From NCBI GenBank assembly GCA_964514395.1, contig CAZEQK010000058.1:1-14497 (forward strand): a stretch of DNA of 14,497 nucleotides, read 5' to 3'. The stretch is from CAZEQK01 sp964514395 (GTDB lineage: Bacteria; Bacillota; Bacilli; Tepidibacillales; Tepidibacillaceae). Under the pieces are notes generated by a model. It worked only from the letters and a program-made list of their open reading frames with translations. It did not search any database and had not been told where the DNA came from. The translations under genes and the position numbers were made by a program. Below are positions 1-6,938 of this stretch, piece after piece; position 1 is the stretch's first letter; each line of letters starts with the position of its first letter.

Positions 1-2
1 GT

Positions 3-162
3 GGCAGTTAGCTATCGGGCTAGTGAGACTTCATTCAGGTGCATTTTTCCTGAATAATTAGTGTCACTTATCCAGGAGCTTAGCGCCACTTAACGACATA
101 TAAGTTCCAGAGGCGTTTTGCTTTCGGGCTAGTGAGACTTCATTCAGGGGGATTACTGAATG
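3..162. repeat. Direct repeat pair (period 109 bp) with hairpin tails
   Basis: A 25-bp identical core, beginning tcgggctagtgag, occurs at 15-39 and 124-148. A weaker match extends about 12 bp upstream of each (from 3 and 112, ggc..tt.gct). Each copy runs into a short inverted repeat: ATTCAGG/CCTGAAT at 33-39/49-55, and CATTCAG/CTGAATG at 141-147/156-162. A further small palindrome, AGAAC-CTA-GTTCT, follows at 171-183. No coding frame is evident across 1-221. It looks like a short intergenic repeat family of the REP or MITE kind, but its identity and copy number cannot be judged from this window. Confidence 0.6.
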
Positions 163-221
163 TTAGTTGAAGAACCTAGTTCTTGTAATAATATCTTTAT
201 TTTAAATCGTCTACAACCTTT

Positions 222-623
222 TCAGTCTCCTTGGATTTCGAATACTTTATCTGATAGAAAACCCCGCTTTTTCAAACTGACTTTCTACATTTGTTGAAAT
301 AACGAAGAAATTTTTCTCCTTTACCAACTGATTTAGATCCATGTAAAGCTTAGTAGCACCAATTTCATATCGGTTCAGGCTGATATGCTTTGCCCAATAT
401 ACCCATCGCTCCTCCTGTGTTTTAAAAGGATAAAAACTGGAAGAGTATAAATCAATGATTTCATACCTTTCGATAAAAGGTCAAAATTCTCTGTGAATCT
501 CTTTCCGCTAAAATGTATGACCGTAGCAGCAGATAAGCCTGCTCCACCACCTAATAATATATATTCTGCATATTCAATTGCCTTTTTTTCCTTTTCTATA
601 CGTGCCTGATATTAAATTTTCAT
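222..623 (-). pseudogene. Decayed macrodomain-class (SirTM-like) sirtuin gene
   Basis: I read this by translating the minus strand in three frames. A good ribosome binding site (AAAGGAGG) precedes an ATG at 623, but the fourth codon is TAA. The frame then continues with the sirtuin NAD-binding signature LLGGGAGLSAA followed by FSGKRFTENFD. Near 475 the reading shifts to a frame giving DLYSSSFYPFKTQEE, WVYWAKHISLNRYE and FFVISTNVESQFEKAGF, the Sir2 core with the conserved TNV-D/E-QF stretch. A second shift at a run of G (about 243-253) gives SDKVFEIQGD before a stop at 222. The zinc-binding and C-terminal part (QGDYG..QC.. onward) is gone. SirTM enzymes are protein ADP-ribosylating sirtuins usually encoded beside a macrodomain hydrolase; no such partner is visible here. 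One nonsense codon, two frameshifts and a 3' truncation make this a clear pseudogene. Confidence 0.85.
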
Positions 624-672
624 ACCTGGACCTCCTTTTTTTGTGAACAGCAATTGCACGATTCTACATATT

Positions 673-712
673 AAAAAACCGACTTCTGTTGCATTCAGAA
701 GGTCGGTTTTTT
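673..712 (-). terminator. Rho-independent terminator of the QorB-like gene
   Basis: An inverted repeat with arms AAAAAACCGAC-TTCTG and CAGAA-GGTCGGTTTTTT and a short loop lies 12 bp beyond the stop codon of the minus-strand reductase gene. Poly-A on the left gives a T tract on the minus transcript. Poly-T on the right means it may also work for plus-strand transcription. Confidence 0.85.
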
Positions 713-724
713 ATTGAGTTAATT

Positions 725-1597
725 TTATTTTGTTTGTGAGATTGCATTAACAATTTGTGTCAGTGCTTCGTTAATCGGCGTAACTGGACGACCGAGGATT
801 TTTTCAAAATCATTACTTTCAACTTCTAATGAACCGTTTCGAATGCTCTCTTGAATTCCTACTACAATCGGAATCACAAAATCAGGCAAACCTAAACCTT
901 TCATAATTTCGGCATATGTCTCATCATTGACATGTTGTACAGGTATTTCTTTACCCCATACAATTCCAAGAACAGATGCTAATTCTTCTTGAGTTAATAG
1001 AGAACCAGAAAGTTCATACACTGTATTTTCATGACCGTTTCCTACAAGAACTGCTGCCGCTGCTTCTGCATAATCTTGTTGTAGTGCCCAGCCTACTTTA
1101 CCTGCTCCAGCAGAAGTTACCCATGGAGCACCTGCTAAGACACCTTGAATGCTTCCAATTTCGTTTTCCAAGTACCAATTGTTACGCAAGAAAGAATATG
1201 GTATACCAGTTTTAATTATTGCTGCTTCTGTCGCAACATGAGGCGGAGCCATTAAATTCGTGCTTTCTGTTGCATTTGCTAAGCTTGTATAAGCAATAAA
1301 TTTAACTCCTGCACGTTCAGCTGCTGCGACTGCATTTGCATGCTGACGAATTCTTGTTTCATTGTCCCCATCGGCAGAAATAATTAATAAGCGATCGATA
1401 CCAGCAAAAGCAATATCCAATGTTTCTGGACGGTCAAAATCTCCCTGACGAACTTCTACACCACGAGCTCGGAATCCTTCTGCTTTCTCAGAGTTACGGA
1501 CACTGATAGCTAGTTGATTTGCTGGTACAGTTTTCAATAATGTTTCAATAACTTTCGAACCTAATTTTCCAGTTGCTCCTGTAACTAATATTTTCAT
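725..1597 (-). CDS. QorB/NmrA-like NAD(P)H-dependent quinone oxidoreductase
   Basis: This is a 290-aa atypical short-chain dehydrogenase of the NmrA type. The N-terminus MKILVTGATGKLG carries the dinucleotide-binding GxxGxxG glycine motif (GATGKLG) after beta strand 1. Then come VRNSEKA and QGDFDRPETL, the usual second and third strands, and the FIAYTSL and LRNNWYLEN segments characteristic of E. coli QorB, which it resembles along its whole length. QorB reduces quinones with NADPH, so a cytosolic quinone or electrophile detoxification role is likely. I chose the ATG at 1597 because GGAGGA sits nine bases upstream; an in-frame upstream ATG at 1633 lacks such a site. It is divergent from an Rrf2-family regulator, a layout known for ywnA/ywnB-type pairs, and its promoter carries a palindrome overlapping the -10 box. 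The exact substrate is inferred, not shown. Confidence 0.88.
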   Translation of the reverse strand: MKILVTGATGKLGSKVIETLLKTVPANQLAISVRNSEKAEGFRARGVEVRQGDFDRPETLDIAFAGIDRLLIISADGDNETRIRQHANAVAAAERAGVKFIAYTSLANATESTNLMAPPHVATEAAIIKTGIPYSFLRNNWYLENEIGSIQGVLAGAPWVTSAGAGKVGWALQQDYAEAAAAVLVGNGHENTVYELSGSLLTQEELASVLGIVWGKEIPVQHVNDETYAEIMKGLGLPDFVIPIVVGIQESIRNGSLEVESNDFEKILGRPVTPINEALTQIVNAISQTK

Positions 1598-1625
1598 TGT
1601 ATATTCCTCCAGATAAGTTTTATTT

Positions 1626-1642
1626 GTAATCAATACGATTAC
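1626..1642. promoter_or_regulatory. Second inverted repeat GTAATC-N5-GATTAC
   Basis: A perfect 6+6 bp inverted repeat with a 5-bp spacer lies between the reductase promoter and its start codon, about where the transcript should begin. It is a candidate extra operator half for the adjacent Rrf2-type regulator. It differs from the AATTACATGTAATT palindrome, though both contain ATTAC/GTAAT. Confidence 0.45.
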
Positions 1643-1650
1643 CTGTTATT

Positions 1651-1679
1651 ATTTTAATTACATGTAATTCATTTGTCAA
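1651..1679 (-). promoter_or_regulatory. Sigma-A promoter of the QorB-like gene with embedded operator
   Basis: On the minus strand TTGACA (1679-1674) is followed after exactly 17 bases by TAAAAT (1656-1651), a near-consensus housekeeping promoter. The perfect 14-bp palindrome AATTACATGTAATT (1656-1669) fills most of the spacer and touches the -10 box, an ideal position for repression. Confidence 0.7.
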
Positions 1680-1721
1680 CATGTCAAAAAAAACTTTATA
1701 TATATTGTTTGTAATATTAGA

Positions 1722-1753
1722 TATAATACATTTATAAACAAATTAATTACATG
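1722..1753 (+). promoter_or_regulatory. Rrf2-gene promoter -10 and operator half-copy
   Basis: TATAAT at 1722-1727 is a good -10 box about 75 bp upstream of the regulator start. The matching -35 is poor (TATATA at 17-bp spacing). Sixteen bases downstream, TTAATTACATG (1743-1753) repeats exactly the 11 bases at 1654-1664 that form the left part of the palindrome in the opposite promoter. This suggests the regulator binds both promoters and represses itself. Confidence 0.5.
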
Positions 1754-1802
1754 ATACTAATATAGAGATATTAAAATATATAAACAGTAAGGAAGGTGAC
1801 CA

Positions 1803-2261
1803 ATGATGCCGATTAGCAGCCGTTTTGCGGTTGGTGTTCATATATTAACACTTCTTGAGGTCAATAATAGTGGAATAAACTCATCAGAGTTTATAGCGGG
1901 AAGTGTGAATACAAACTCAGCCGTGATAAGAAAAATTATGGGGATGCTAAAAAATGCAGGATTAGTCAATGTAAGACCTGGAATTGCTGGGGCTGAATTA
2001 GCTAAGGATCTATCTGAAATTACTTTGTTTGACGTTTATAAAGCGGTAAATGTTGTCCAGGAAAATGAGTTGTTTAGTATTCACGAAAATCCAAATCCTG
2101 ATTGTCCCGTAGGAAGAAATATTCAAAATACAATTGGTCCGCTGTTTGATATTGCACAAACGGCATTGGAAAAGGCTCTCGGAAATGTAACCATTGAAGA
2201 TGTAGTAAGAGATATTATTGAAAAAGAAAAATTAAACAGTAAAGAACTAAGCAATAAATAG
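1803..2261 (+). CDS. Rrf2-family transcriptional regulator (YwnA-like)
   Basis: This is a 152-aa protein with a winged helix-turn-helix. ISSRFAVGVHILTLLE (helix 1) opens it, VNTNSAVIRKIMGMLKNAGLV (about 36-56) is the recognition region, and a degenerate wing PGIAGAELAKDLSEITLFDVYKAV is typical of Rrf2 proteins. It lacks the three-cysteine iron-sulfur motif of IscR/NsrR. Instead it has a single cysteine, Cys101, in NPDCPVGRNIQ, the position conserved in YwnA-like members and a possible thiol sensor. The start is either ATG 1803 or the adjacent ATG 1806; the latter is better spaced from GGAAGGTGA. It is divergent from the QorB-like gene, so quinone or electrophile-responsive repression of that gene and of itself is the natural inference. 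Confidence 0.88.
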   Translation: MMPISSRFAVGVHILTLLEVNNSGINSSEFIAGSVNTNSAVIRKIMGMLKNAGLVNVRPGIAGAELAKDLSEITLFDVYKAVNVVQENELFSIHENPNPDCPVGRNIQNTIGPLFDIAQTALEKALGNVTIEDVVRDIIEKEKLNSKELSNK

Positions 2262-2262
2262 G

Positions 2263-2290
2263 AGACGTTCTTTTCAAGAATGTCTTTTTT
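2263..2290 (+). terminator. Rho-independent terminator of the Rrf2-family gene
   Basis: A ten-base stem, AGACGTTCTT / AAGAATGTCT with one G-U pair, a TTC loop and a six-T run, lies two bases past the TAG stop. Confidence 0.9.
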
Positions 2291-2327
2291 CGTGCTGAAG
2301 AAAGAATGCAATAATTCAATTTTAAAC

Positions 2328-2689
2328 TTAGGTGACAGTAAATTTTAACTTTCTAAGACTTTTATATGTCTCTTCAACCGAAAATAAGCAGGGGAAAACT
2401 AGCATATCCTTTAGATTCGTATTGGTTACTTCAAATTCAATTGTTTCTAGGAATTGGAACCAAGCCAAGTAATGATTAAGATATTTCGTCGCAACACCTT
2501 TGAATCTATTAAGCCATTGTTTTAAGCGACCATGGTAGCTATTCACATTTTGAATATGGTATAGGCCTTTAATAACATAGCAGATGAGGGGAATATCCTA
2601 CGTTGCAATTCATAATAAATTCGTTCTTGGTGTGGTTTATCTAACGTAGAAATGTATTGAAGCAAATCGCGGAAACCTTTGGCACTCAT
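2328..2689 (-). pseudogene. IS1595-family (ISXO2-like) transposase remnant with internal deletion
   Basis: The minus strand has an ATG at 2689 preceded by AGGAGA. From it one frame reads MSAKGFRDLLQYIST, then KPHQERIYYELQRRIFP, the N-terminus of an IS1595-type transposase. About 40 codons in, the reading passes into another frame at GLYHIQNVNSYHGRLKQW, then FKGVATKYLNHYLAWFQFLE, the conserved C-terminus of the same family. The zinc ribbon and the whole catalytic centre between them are missing, so the element is dead. A possible outer end, ggctctgttaaacag on the minus strand (2785-2771), lies upstream, but I could not match it to an inverted partner near 2320. The joined ends indicate one large internal deletion with a frame change. 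Confidence 0.8.
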
Positions 2690-2820
2690 GGAAAAATCTC
2701 CTATACATACGTTCGTATTATTTAACGTGATTATAATACCGAATATACAGGAGGATAAATATCAACATAACTGTTTAACAGAGCCAAAAATAAAAATCTG
2801 GTTACTAAAAGGGGGGCATA

Positions 2821-2913
2821 TCGTGTACCACTACGTACACTCAGCCCGTGGATTTCGTGACGCCTAGAACTCGACTAGTTTCTCACAGTCTTCAGTTTGT
2901 AGACTTTGTCTAC
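2821..2913. repeat. Dispersed hairpin repeat, copy 1
   Basis: It begins with the inverted repeat GTGTAC-N6-GTACAC, continues through gacgcctagaactcgac and ends in a perfect hairpin at 2890-2922 (arms of 15 bp, CTTCAGTTTGTAGAC and its complement, loop TTT). It matches 8183-8276 in the same orientation at roughly 88 percent by eye. The hairpin abuts the terminator stem of the neighbouring operon at 2922. No protein is encoded; a short open frame at 2679-2867 crosses it by chance. Confidence 0.75.
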
Positions 2914-2921
2914 AAACTGAA

Positions 2922-2947
2922 GCAGACCCATTTATCAATGGGTCTGC
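2922..2947 (-). terminator. Terminator-like hairpin after the CstA operon
   Basis: A perfect 11-bp stem (GCAGACCCATT / AATGGGTCTGC) with loop TATC lies 14 bp beyond the stop of the last operon gene. On the minus transcript the expected T run is absent because the repeat hairpin (2890-2922) starts immediately. On the plus strand a loose T-rich stretch follows. It may have lost its own T tract to the repeat insertion. Confidence 0.6.
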
Positions 2948-2961
2948 CTTTAATTTTTTCT

Positions 2962-3366
2962 TTAAACAGCTGTAATCATATCTTTAATTTTTTCAAAGGC
3001 TTGATAGGACAATTGTTTGTTACCTGACATAATTAACCTGCCATTACAAACAACCGCTGGTGATTTTAATGCAAAGATAGTCTTTAACGCTTGCCAAAAT
3101 GATACCCTGTAGCGAATCATATCCTTTATTAATCTTGGAAATAGATAACCTTGATTTCGTGGATCAACGACATCCATATCAACGGTGTCTCCAAATTCTT
3201 TCTTTATTTTTTGATACAATTCTGCTGTTGTATTTGTAACTTCATTCGTGGTTAAAAACAACTCTGTCTTTGAAATTTCACGAATAAATTCTCCTTCAAA
3301 AGGAACACAACAAGCAGCTACAAGCTCATCTGATTCTCTAACAATGATAATTCTATCTTTGATCAT
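2962..3366 (-). CDS. Uncharacterised protein, possible thioredoxin-like fold
   Basis: This is a 134-aa cytosolic-looking protein, last gene of the CstA operon, starting 25 bp after cstA with GGGGA upstream. Adjacent cysteines lie at 19-20 after an N-terminal beta strand (RIIIVRES). The middle has a VDMDVVDPRNQGYLFPRLI segment, and the C-terminal part reads SPAVVCNGRLIMSGN then YQAFEKIKDMI. A strand ending near cysteines, a D-P segment and a late 'PAVV-NG' strand followed by a helix resemble thioredoxin-fold proteins such as YuzD or ArsD-like chaperones, but there is no CxxC. I do not recognise a named family. Its place suggests a role linked to the transporter, possibly redox or assembly; that is inference. 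Confidence 0.7.
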   Translation of the reverse strand: MIKDRIIIVRESDELVAACCVPFEGEFIREISKTELFLTTNEVTNTTAELYQKIKKEFGDTVDMDVVDPRNQGYLFPRLIKDMIRYRVSFWQALKTIFALKSPAVVCNGRLIMSGNKQLSYQAFEKIKDMITAV

Positions 3367-3391
3367 TTTAAATCCCCATTTCTATTTGACT

Positions 3392-5020
3392 TTATGCACT
3401 AACACCTTTGCCCTCTGAAGTAGCCTGTCTTAAAGTCTTAGCTGCAAAAACAGATAAGATAATAGCTAGAACAAATAGAGCAACTGCAATAACTGTTAAT
3501 AAGTAATTTCCTGCTGTTGCATTTTTATAAATAAGCTGTCCTAATGCAGACAAGGTTACAGCAAACATAAAGTACATAGGGTACTTCACAAAGCCATTAC
3601 TCTTACCAAGCTTAGCTAACCATACAGATACAGCTAGTAAAGCTAAAGCTGCTAATAATTGGTTTGCAGAACCGAATACAGGCCATACAGCAGTCCAATT
3701 ACCTAATGCTAAAGCACCAGCAAACACAACGGTAACGAGAGTAGCAACATATGCATTTGTACCAATATTCTTACTTACAGATCCATCAGCTTTCTTTATT
3801 TCAAATAGTTCTTGGAAAACATAACGTCCAAGACGAGTTGCGGTATCAAGAGTTGTTAATGCAAAAGCAGAAACAACTAGAGATGTAAATGTAGTACCAG
3901 TTTTCAACGGAACTCCTAATGATGCTAAGAATCCACCTACTCCTTTAGAGAATAATGCAACAGGACCACCTGCTCCTAAAGCATCAGCATAACCTTTTTG
4001 ACTTAACATAATTGCTGTAATTAACGCAACTACTGCTAATGTAGACTCAATTAACATACCACCATACCCAATAAGCTTTGCATCAGACTCTTTGTGTAAT
4101 TGCTTTGAAGTAGTACCAGAAGATACTAGTGAGTGGAATCCTGAAATCGCTCCACAAGCAATGGTAACAAAAAGGACTGGGAACATCCAACCTAAATTGG
4201 TATTGAATCCACCAAAAGCAGCAAATTCGATATGTGGGTTATAGAAGAAGATCCCAATTACAGCTCCACCTAGCATAGCATAAAGTAAAAATGAGTTTAG
4301 ATAATCCCTAGGCTGTAGAAGAATCCATACAGGCACAATTGAAGCAATAACGACATAGATTAACATCAAGAAAATCCATGTTTCTTTTGATAAGCTAAGT
4401 GGGAATAATTGACCTAACCAAATAGCTATAAATAGTAGTGCTACACCAATAATAGTACCTACTAAAACTGGAAAATTATTACGATATACAAAAAATCCAT
4501 AAATAATAGCGATTGCAATAAAGATTAAAGAGGCGGTTCCTGCTTCAGGAACTGCAACAAATGTATTTGCTACTACGTTAGCAAATGCTGCAATAACTAA
4601 TACAAGTGTTAACCATGCAAAAATATTAAATAAAGTTTTTCCTTTATTTCCCATTGTACCTTCGATAATACCACCGATTGATTTACCCTTGTGACGAACT
4701 GATGCAACAAGAGCTGAAAAATCATGTACAGCTCCAAAGAAAATTCCTCCAAGAACAATCCATAGGAATGCTGGAATCCACCCAAAAACAGCTGCTGCTA
4801 CAGGTCCTATAATAGGAGCCGCTCCTGCAATAGATGCGAAATGGTGTCCTAATAATACAGGTGCTTTTGCAGGAACATAGTCCACCCCATCATTTATAAT
4901 ATGCGCAGGCGTAGGATTTGAATCATCTAGTTCAAACTTCTTCGCTAAAAATGTACCATAAGTCTTATAAGCAACAATAAAAGCAACAAGGGCAATAGCC
5001 ATTAACCATAAAGCACTCAT
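3392..5020 (-). CDS. cstA: CstA-family carbon starvation transporter
   Basis: This is a 542-aa polytopic membrane protein with about fifteen hydrophobic segments. Family landmarks are VPAKAPVLLGHHFASIAGA then GPIIGP-like APIIGPVAAAVFGW near the N-terminus, HDFSALVASVRHKGKSIGGI, the loop GAISGFHSLVSSGTTSKQL in the middle, and TLDTATRLGRYVFQEL in the C-terminal half. CstA proteins move pyruvate or peptides into starving cells; which substrate applies here cannot be told. It is shorter than E. coli CstA (about 700 aa). The start is the ATG at 5020, nine bases after GGGGAGG; the longer frame beginning with TTG at 5038 runs through that ribosome binding site. It is the middle gene of a tight operon (gaps of 23 and 25 bp). 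No catabolite-repression site was recognised. Confidence 0.92.
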   Translation of the reverse strand: MSALWLMAIALVAFIVAYKTYGTFLAKKFELDDSNPTPAHIINDGVDYVPAKAPVLLGHHFASIAGAAPIIGPVAAAVFGWIPAFLWIVLGGIFFGAVHDFSALVASVRHKGKSIGGIIEGTMGNKGKTLFNIFAWLTLVLVIAAFANVVANTFVAVPEAGTASLIFIAIAIIYGFFVYRNNFPVLVGTIIGVALLFIAIWLGQLFPLSLSKETWIFLMLIYVVIASIVPVWILLQPRDYLNSFLLYAMLGGAVIGIFFYNPHIEFAAFGGFNTNLGWMFPVLFVTIACGAISGFHSLVSSGTTSKQLHKESDAKLIGYGGMLIESTLAVVALITAIMLSQKGYADALGAGGPVALFSKGVGGFLASLGVPLKTGTTFTSLVVSAFALTTLDTATRLGRYVFQELFEIKKADGSVSKNIGTNAYVATLVTVVFAGALALGNWTAVWPVFGSANQLLAALALLAVSVWLAKLGKSNGFVKYPMYFMFAVTLSALGQLIYKNATAGNYLLTVIAVALFVLAIILSVFAAKTLRQATSEGKGVSA

Positions 5021-5043
5021 TAATTTGAACCTCCCCAATTATT

Positions 5044-5586
5044 TTATTTTTTAATAAAATCAAGAATTCCCTTTTTCTTCTCCTCCATTATTGGAAGGTA
5101 GAAGCCTTCAACCTCCTTTCCCTTTCTATTACTAATCACTCTATTAGTGTGATAGTCAACGACAATTAGACGAATTTCTGCCCATCCTTTAAATGATAGA
5201 GCAAAGGATTTTCTATATTTAAATTGGTTAATTTTTTTAATAAGAGAGTCATCGAATTGATCGACAACCAATACCCCCGTAATAACACTAAACATATGCT
5301 CTGAATGTGGTTTAACAAAATGATCGATTGCTTTTTTTAAATAATCCTGAAATTCCTGTAGACTATTTTCATTTAAAGTATCGACCGATTTGATAAAAAC
5401 GTATTCATAATTTTCTACATGCCATACCTTCACTTTTTTGCTAGCAAAGTAACTTTCGTTGTGAATCTCCATTTTGGCAAAAAGTGATAACTCCTCATCT
5501 AAAACTAAATTATCGCGTTCTATGTTAAAATTTCTCGATAACCTTTCTTCTATTTCCTGTAGATAGTTAGTAGAATTCATATTCAT
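5044..5586 (-). CDS. Uncharacterised 180-aa protein upstream of cstA
   Basis: This is a soluble, charged protein without signal peptide or membrane segment. It has an N-terminal helix (YLQEIEERLSRNFNI), a DEELSLFAKMEIHNESYF segment, a strand-rich middle (VWHVENYEYVFIKSVD) and a conserved-looking core, VKPHSEHMFSVITGVLVVD. It ends with SFALSFKGWAEIRLIVVD and RKGKEVEGFYLPI. It starts at ATG 5586, six bases after a GGGGGG site, and ends 23 bp before cstA, so the two are surely co-transcribed. It resembles conserved Firmicutes proteins of unknown function; I cannot name the family with confidence. Being the first gene of a CstA operon suggests a cytosolic accessory or regulatory role. Confidence 0.8.
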   Translation of the reverse strand: MNMNSTNYLQEIEERLSRNFNIERDNLVLDEELSLFAKMEIHNESYFASKKVKVWHVENYEYVFIKSVDTLNENSLQEFQDYLKKAIDHFVKPHSEHMFSVITGVLVVDQFDDSLIKKINQFKYRKSFALSFKGWAEIRLIVVDYHTNRVISNRKGKEVEGFYLPIMEEKKKGILDFIKK

Positions 5587-5870
5587 GCATTACCCCCCAA
5601 GAGTAGATTACAAGATTAGAGCCATTCAAAAACCTTTAATTCATATTTTAACAGAAAAAAATTTTTTTTAAAGTATTTTTTAAAAATTTATAATATTCTT
5701 TATTTTTACAATATACATTCTAGATACTTTTATGACAAAAATCAAATCTTTTATTTTGTTTATTATATCATAATTTAATTGAATGATTATTTACCAATGA
5801 GTATATTTATATATAAAAGGGTATATTTATGCTAAATATTTTCTCTTCCCCAAATGTTAGGAATTTGTAA
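5587..5870. other. AT-rich spacer upstream of the CstA operon
   Basis: There are 284 bp between two minus-strand genes with no credible ORF. It must contain the CstA operon promoter. TATAAT occurs on the minus strand within ATGATATAATAAAC (5760-5773), and a TGTTAAAATATG -10-like box lies near 5650, but neither has a convincing -35. A direct repeat GTATATTTAT occurs at 5801 and 5821. No clear terminator for splB is visible at the left-hand end of that gene. Confidence 0.4.
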
Positions 5871-6938
5871 TTAAGTATAATATGCAATGGTTGCTTCAGG
5901 AAAATAACGGTTAATTTCATCATACATATGACGTTTTAATGCTTGATATTCGTCATCCGGATAAATATATTTAAATTTCCCATATCTCCCCCACTTCATT
6001 TTTCTCTTCTCTTCATCCATTTCAAGCTTCGTATTTGGATATCTTTCTAAAATTACTTTTTTTGCTGCTTTTGTGAAGCGATGAGTGATTAATTCAAAGT
6101 ATAATTCTTTTTGTGCTTCTAAAGGTAAAATGCTGTTAAGTCGGTATAATAAATCAGTGTACCCTTTCTCCCATCCTTCAAAAATCATCAATGGTGCTAT
6201 AATAAAACCAAGGGGATACCCTGCTCTTGCAACCTTCCCTGCGGCTTCTATTCGATCAAGAAATGATGAGGTACCTGGTTCAAAATTTCTAATCACATAA
6301 TCAGCATTTATACTAAAACGAAAATCCGTATGTTTATTATGTTTTAAATTTAATAATGGTTCAACATGGGCGTATTTTGTGACAAACCTTAATTTTCCAT
6401 ATTCTTGTTCTGCCATAAATTCAATGCTTTTCTTTAATGCGCCATGTATATGCTCAATACCAACGGGGTCAGACGTACAGGCTGCTTCAAATCGAGTAAT
6501 TTCTGGTTTTCTTTCTTCAATATAATTTTTTGCAGCGGCCAATATCTCATCCAAATTAACATAAATTCGGATATATGGTTTATTACCCATTGTTGTTTGC
6601 AAATAGCAGTAGTGGCAATGTCCCATACAACCAGTAGATAACGGTAATGCAAATTCAGCTGAGGGAAAAGAAGTATCAAATTTTAACGTTTTTCTGATAC
6701 CAACAACCAATGTTCTTTTCGCATTTCGATATTTTTCGTTGTTTGACTCACCTGGAATCCCTCTTACTTGATTATGAGAGGTTGTCATTTGAACTGGTAT
6801 ATCTTTGTTTTTAAATCTTTCGTAAAGGACTTTCCCTAGTAAATATTCTAAGGACTTTGGTTCGAAAAAAACAAAATCAGGTTCAAAAGGCTTGATAGTC
6901 CCAATTTTTTTTGTCGGTTCTAAAGTCAATTCCTCCAA
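5871..6938 (-). CDS. splB: Spore photoproduct lyase (radical SAM)
   Basis: This is a 355-aa enzyme that repairs the UV-induced spore photoproduct (5-thyminyl-5,6-dihydrothymine) in germinating spores. The radical-SAM cluster motif is GCMGHCHYCYL, with Cys104, Cys108 and Cys111. The hydrogen-donor cysteine of B. subtilis SplB (Cys141) corresponds to Cys154 in FEAACTSDPVG, and the tyrosines of the relay are Tyr110 and Tyr112. Near identity to SplB continues in KLRFVTKYAHV, FRFSINADYVIRNFEPGTS and LDEEKR-type EMDEEKRKMKWGRYGKFKYIYP. It is 13 residues longer at the N-terminus than B. subtilis SplB. The start appears to be TTG at 6938 behind GAGGG; a GGAGGA inside the first codons offers no usable later start. 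There is no splA beside it, so it is monocistronic. A sigma-G-like CATAGTA lies on the minus strand at 6993-6987, weakly supported. Confidence 0.95.
   Translation of the reverse strand: MEELTLEPTKKIGTIKPFEPDFVFFEPKSLEYLLGKVLYERFKNKDIPVQMTTSHNQVRGIPGESNNEKYRNAKRTLVVGIRKTLKFDTSFPSAEFALPLSTGCMGHCHYCYLQTTMGNKPYIRIYVNLDEILAAAKNYIEERKPEITRFEAACTSDPVGIEHIHGALKKSIEFMAEQEYGKLRFVTKYAHVEPLLNLKHNKHTDFRFSINADYVIRNFEPGTSSFLDRIEAAGKVARAGYPLGFIIAPLMIFEGWEKGYTDLLYRLNSILPLEAQKELYFELITHRFTKAAKKVILERYPNTKLEMDEEKRKMKWGRYGKFKYIYPDDEYQALKRHMYDEINRYFPEATIAYYT

Noticed and set aside
976..1215. 79-aa plus-strand open frame
   Set aside because: It lies wholly inside the QorB-like gene on the other strand, has no ribosome binding site and no protein-like motifs.
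2123..2311. 62-aa minus-strand frame over the Rrf2-type gene end
   Set aside because: Shadow of the regulator gene and its terminator; low-complexity Phe/Ser composition.
2679..2867. 62-aa plus-strand frame
   Set aside because: Runs through the transposase start and the noncoding repeat; an artefact of both.
6085..6679. Three open frames of 65-81 aa within splB
   Set aside because: All overlap the well-supported SplB frame and lack initiation signals.
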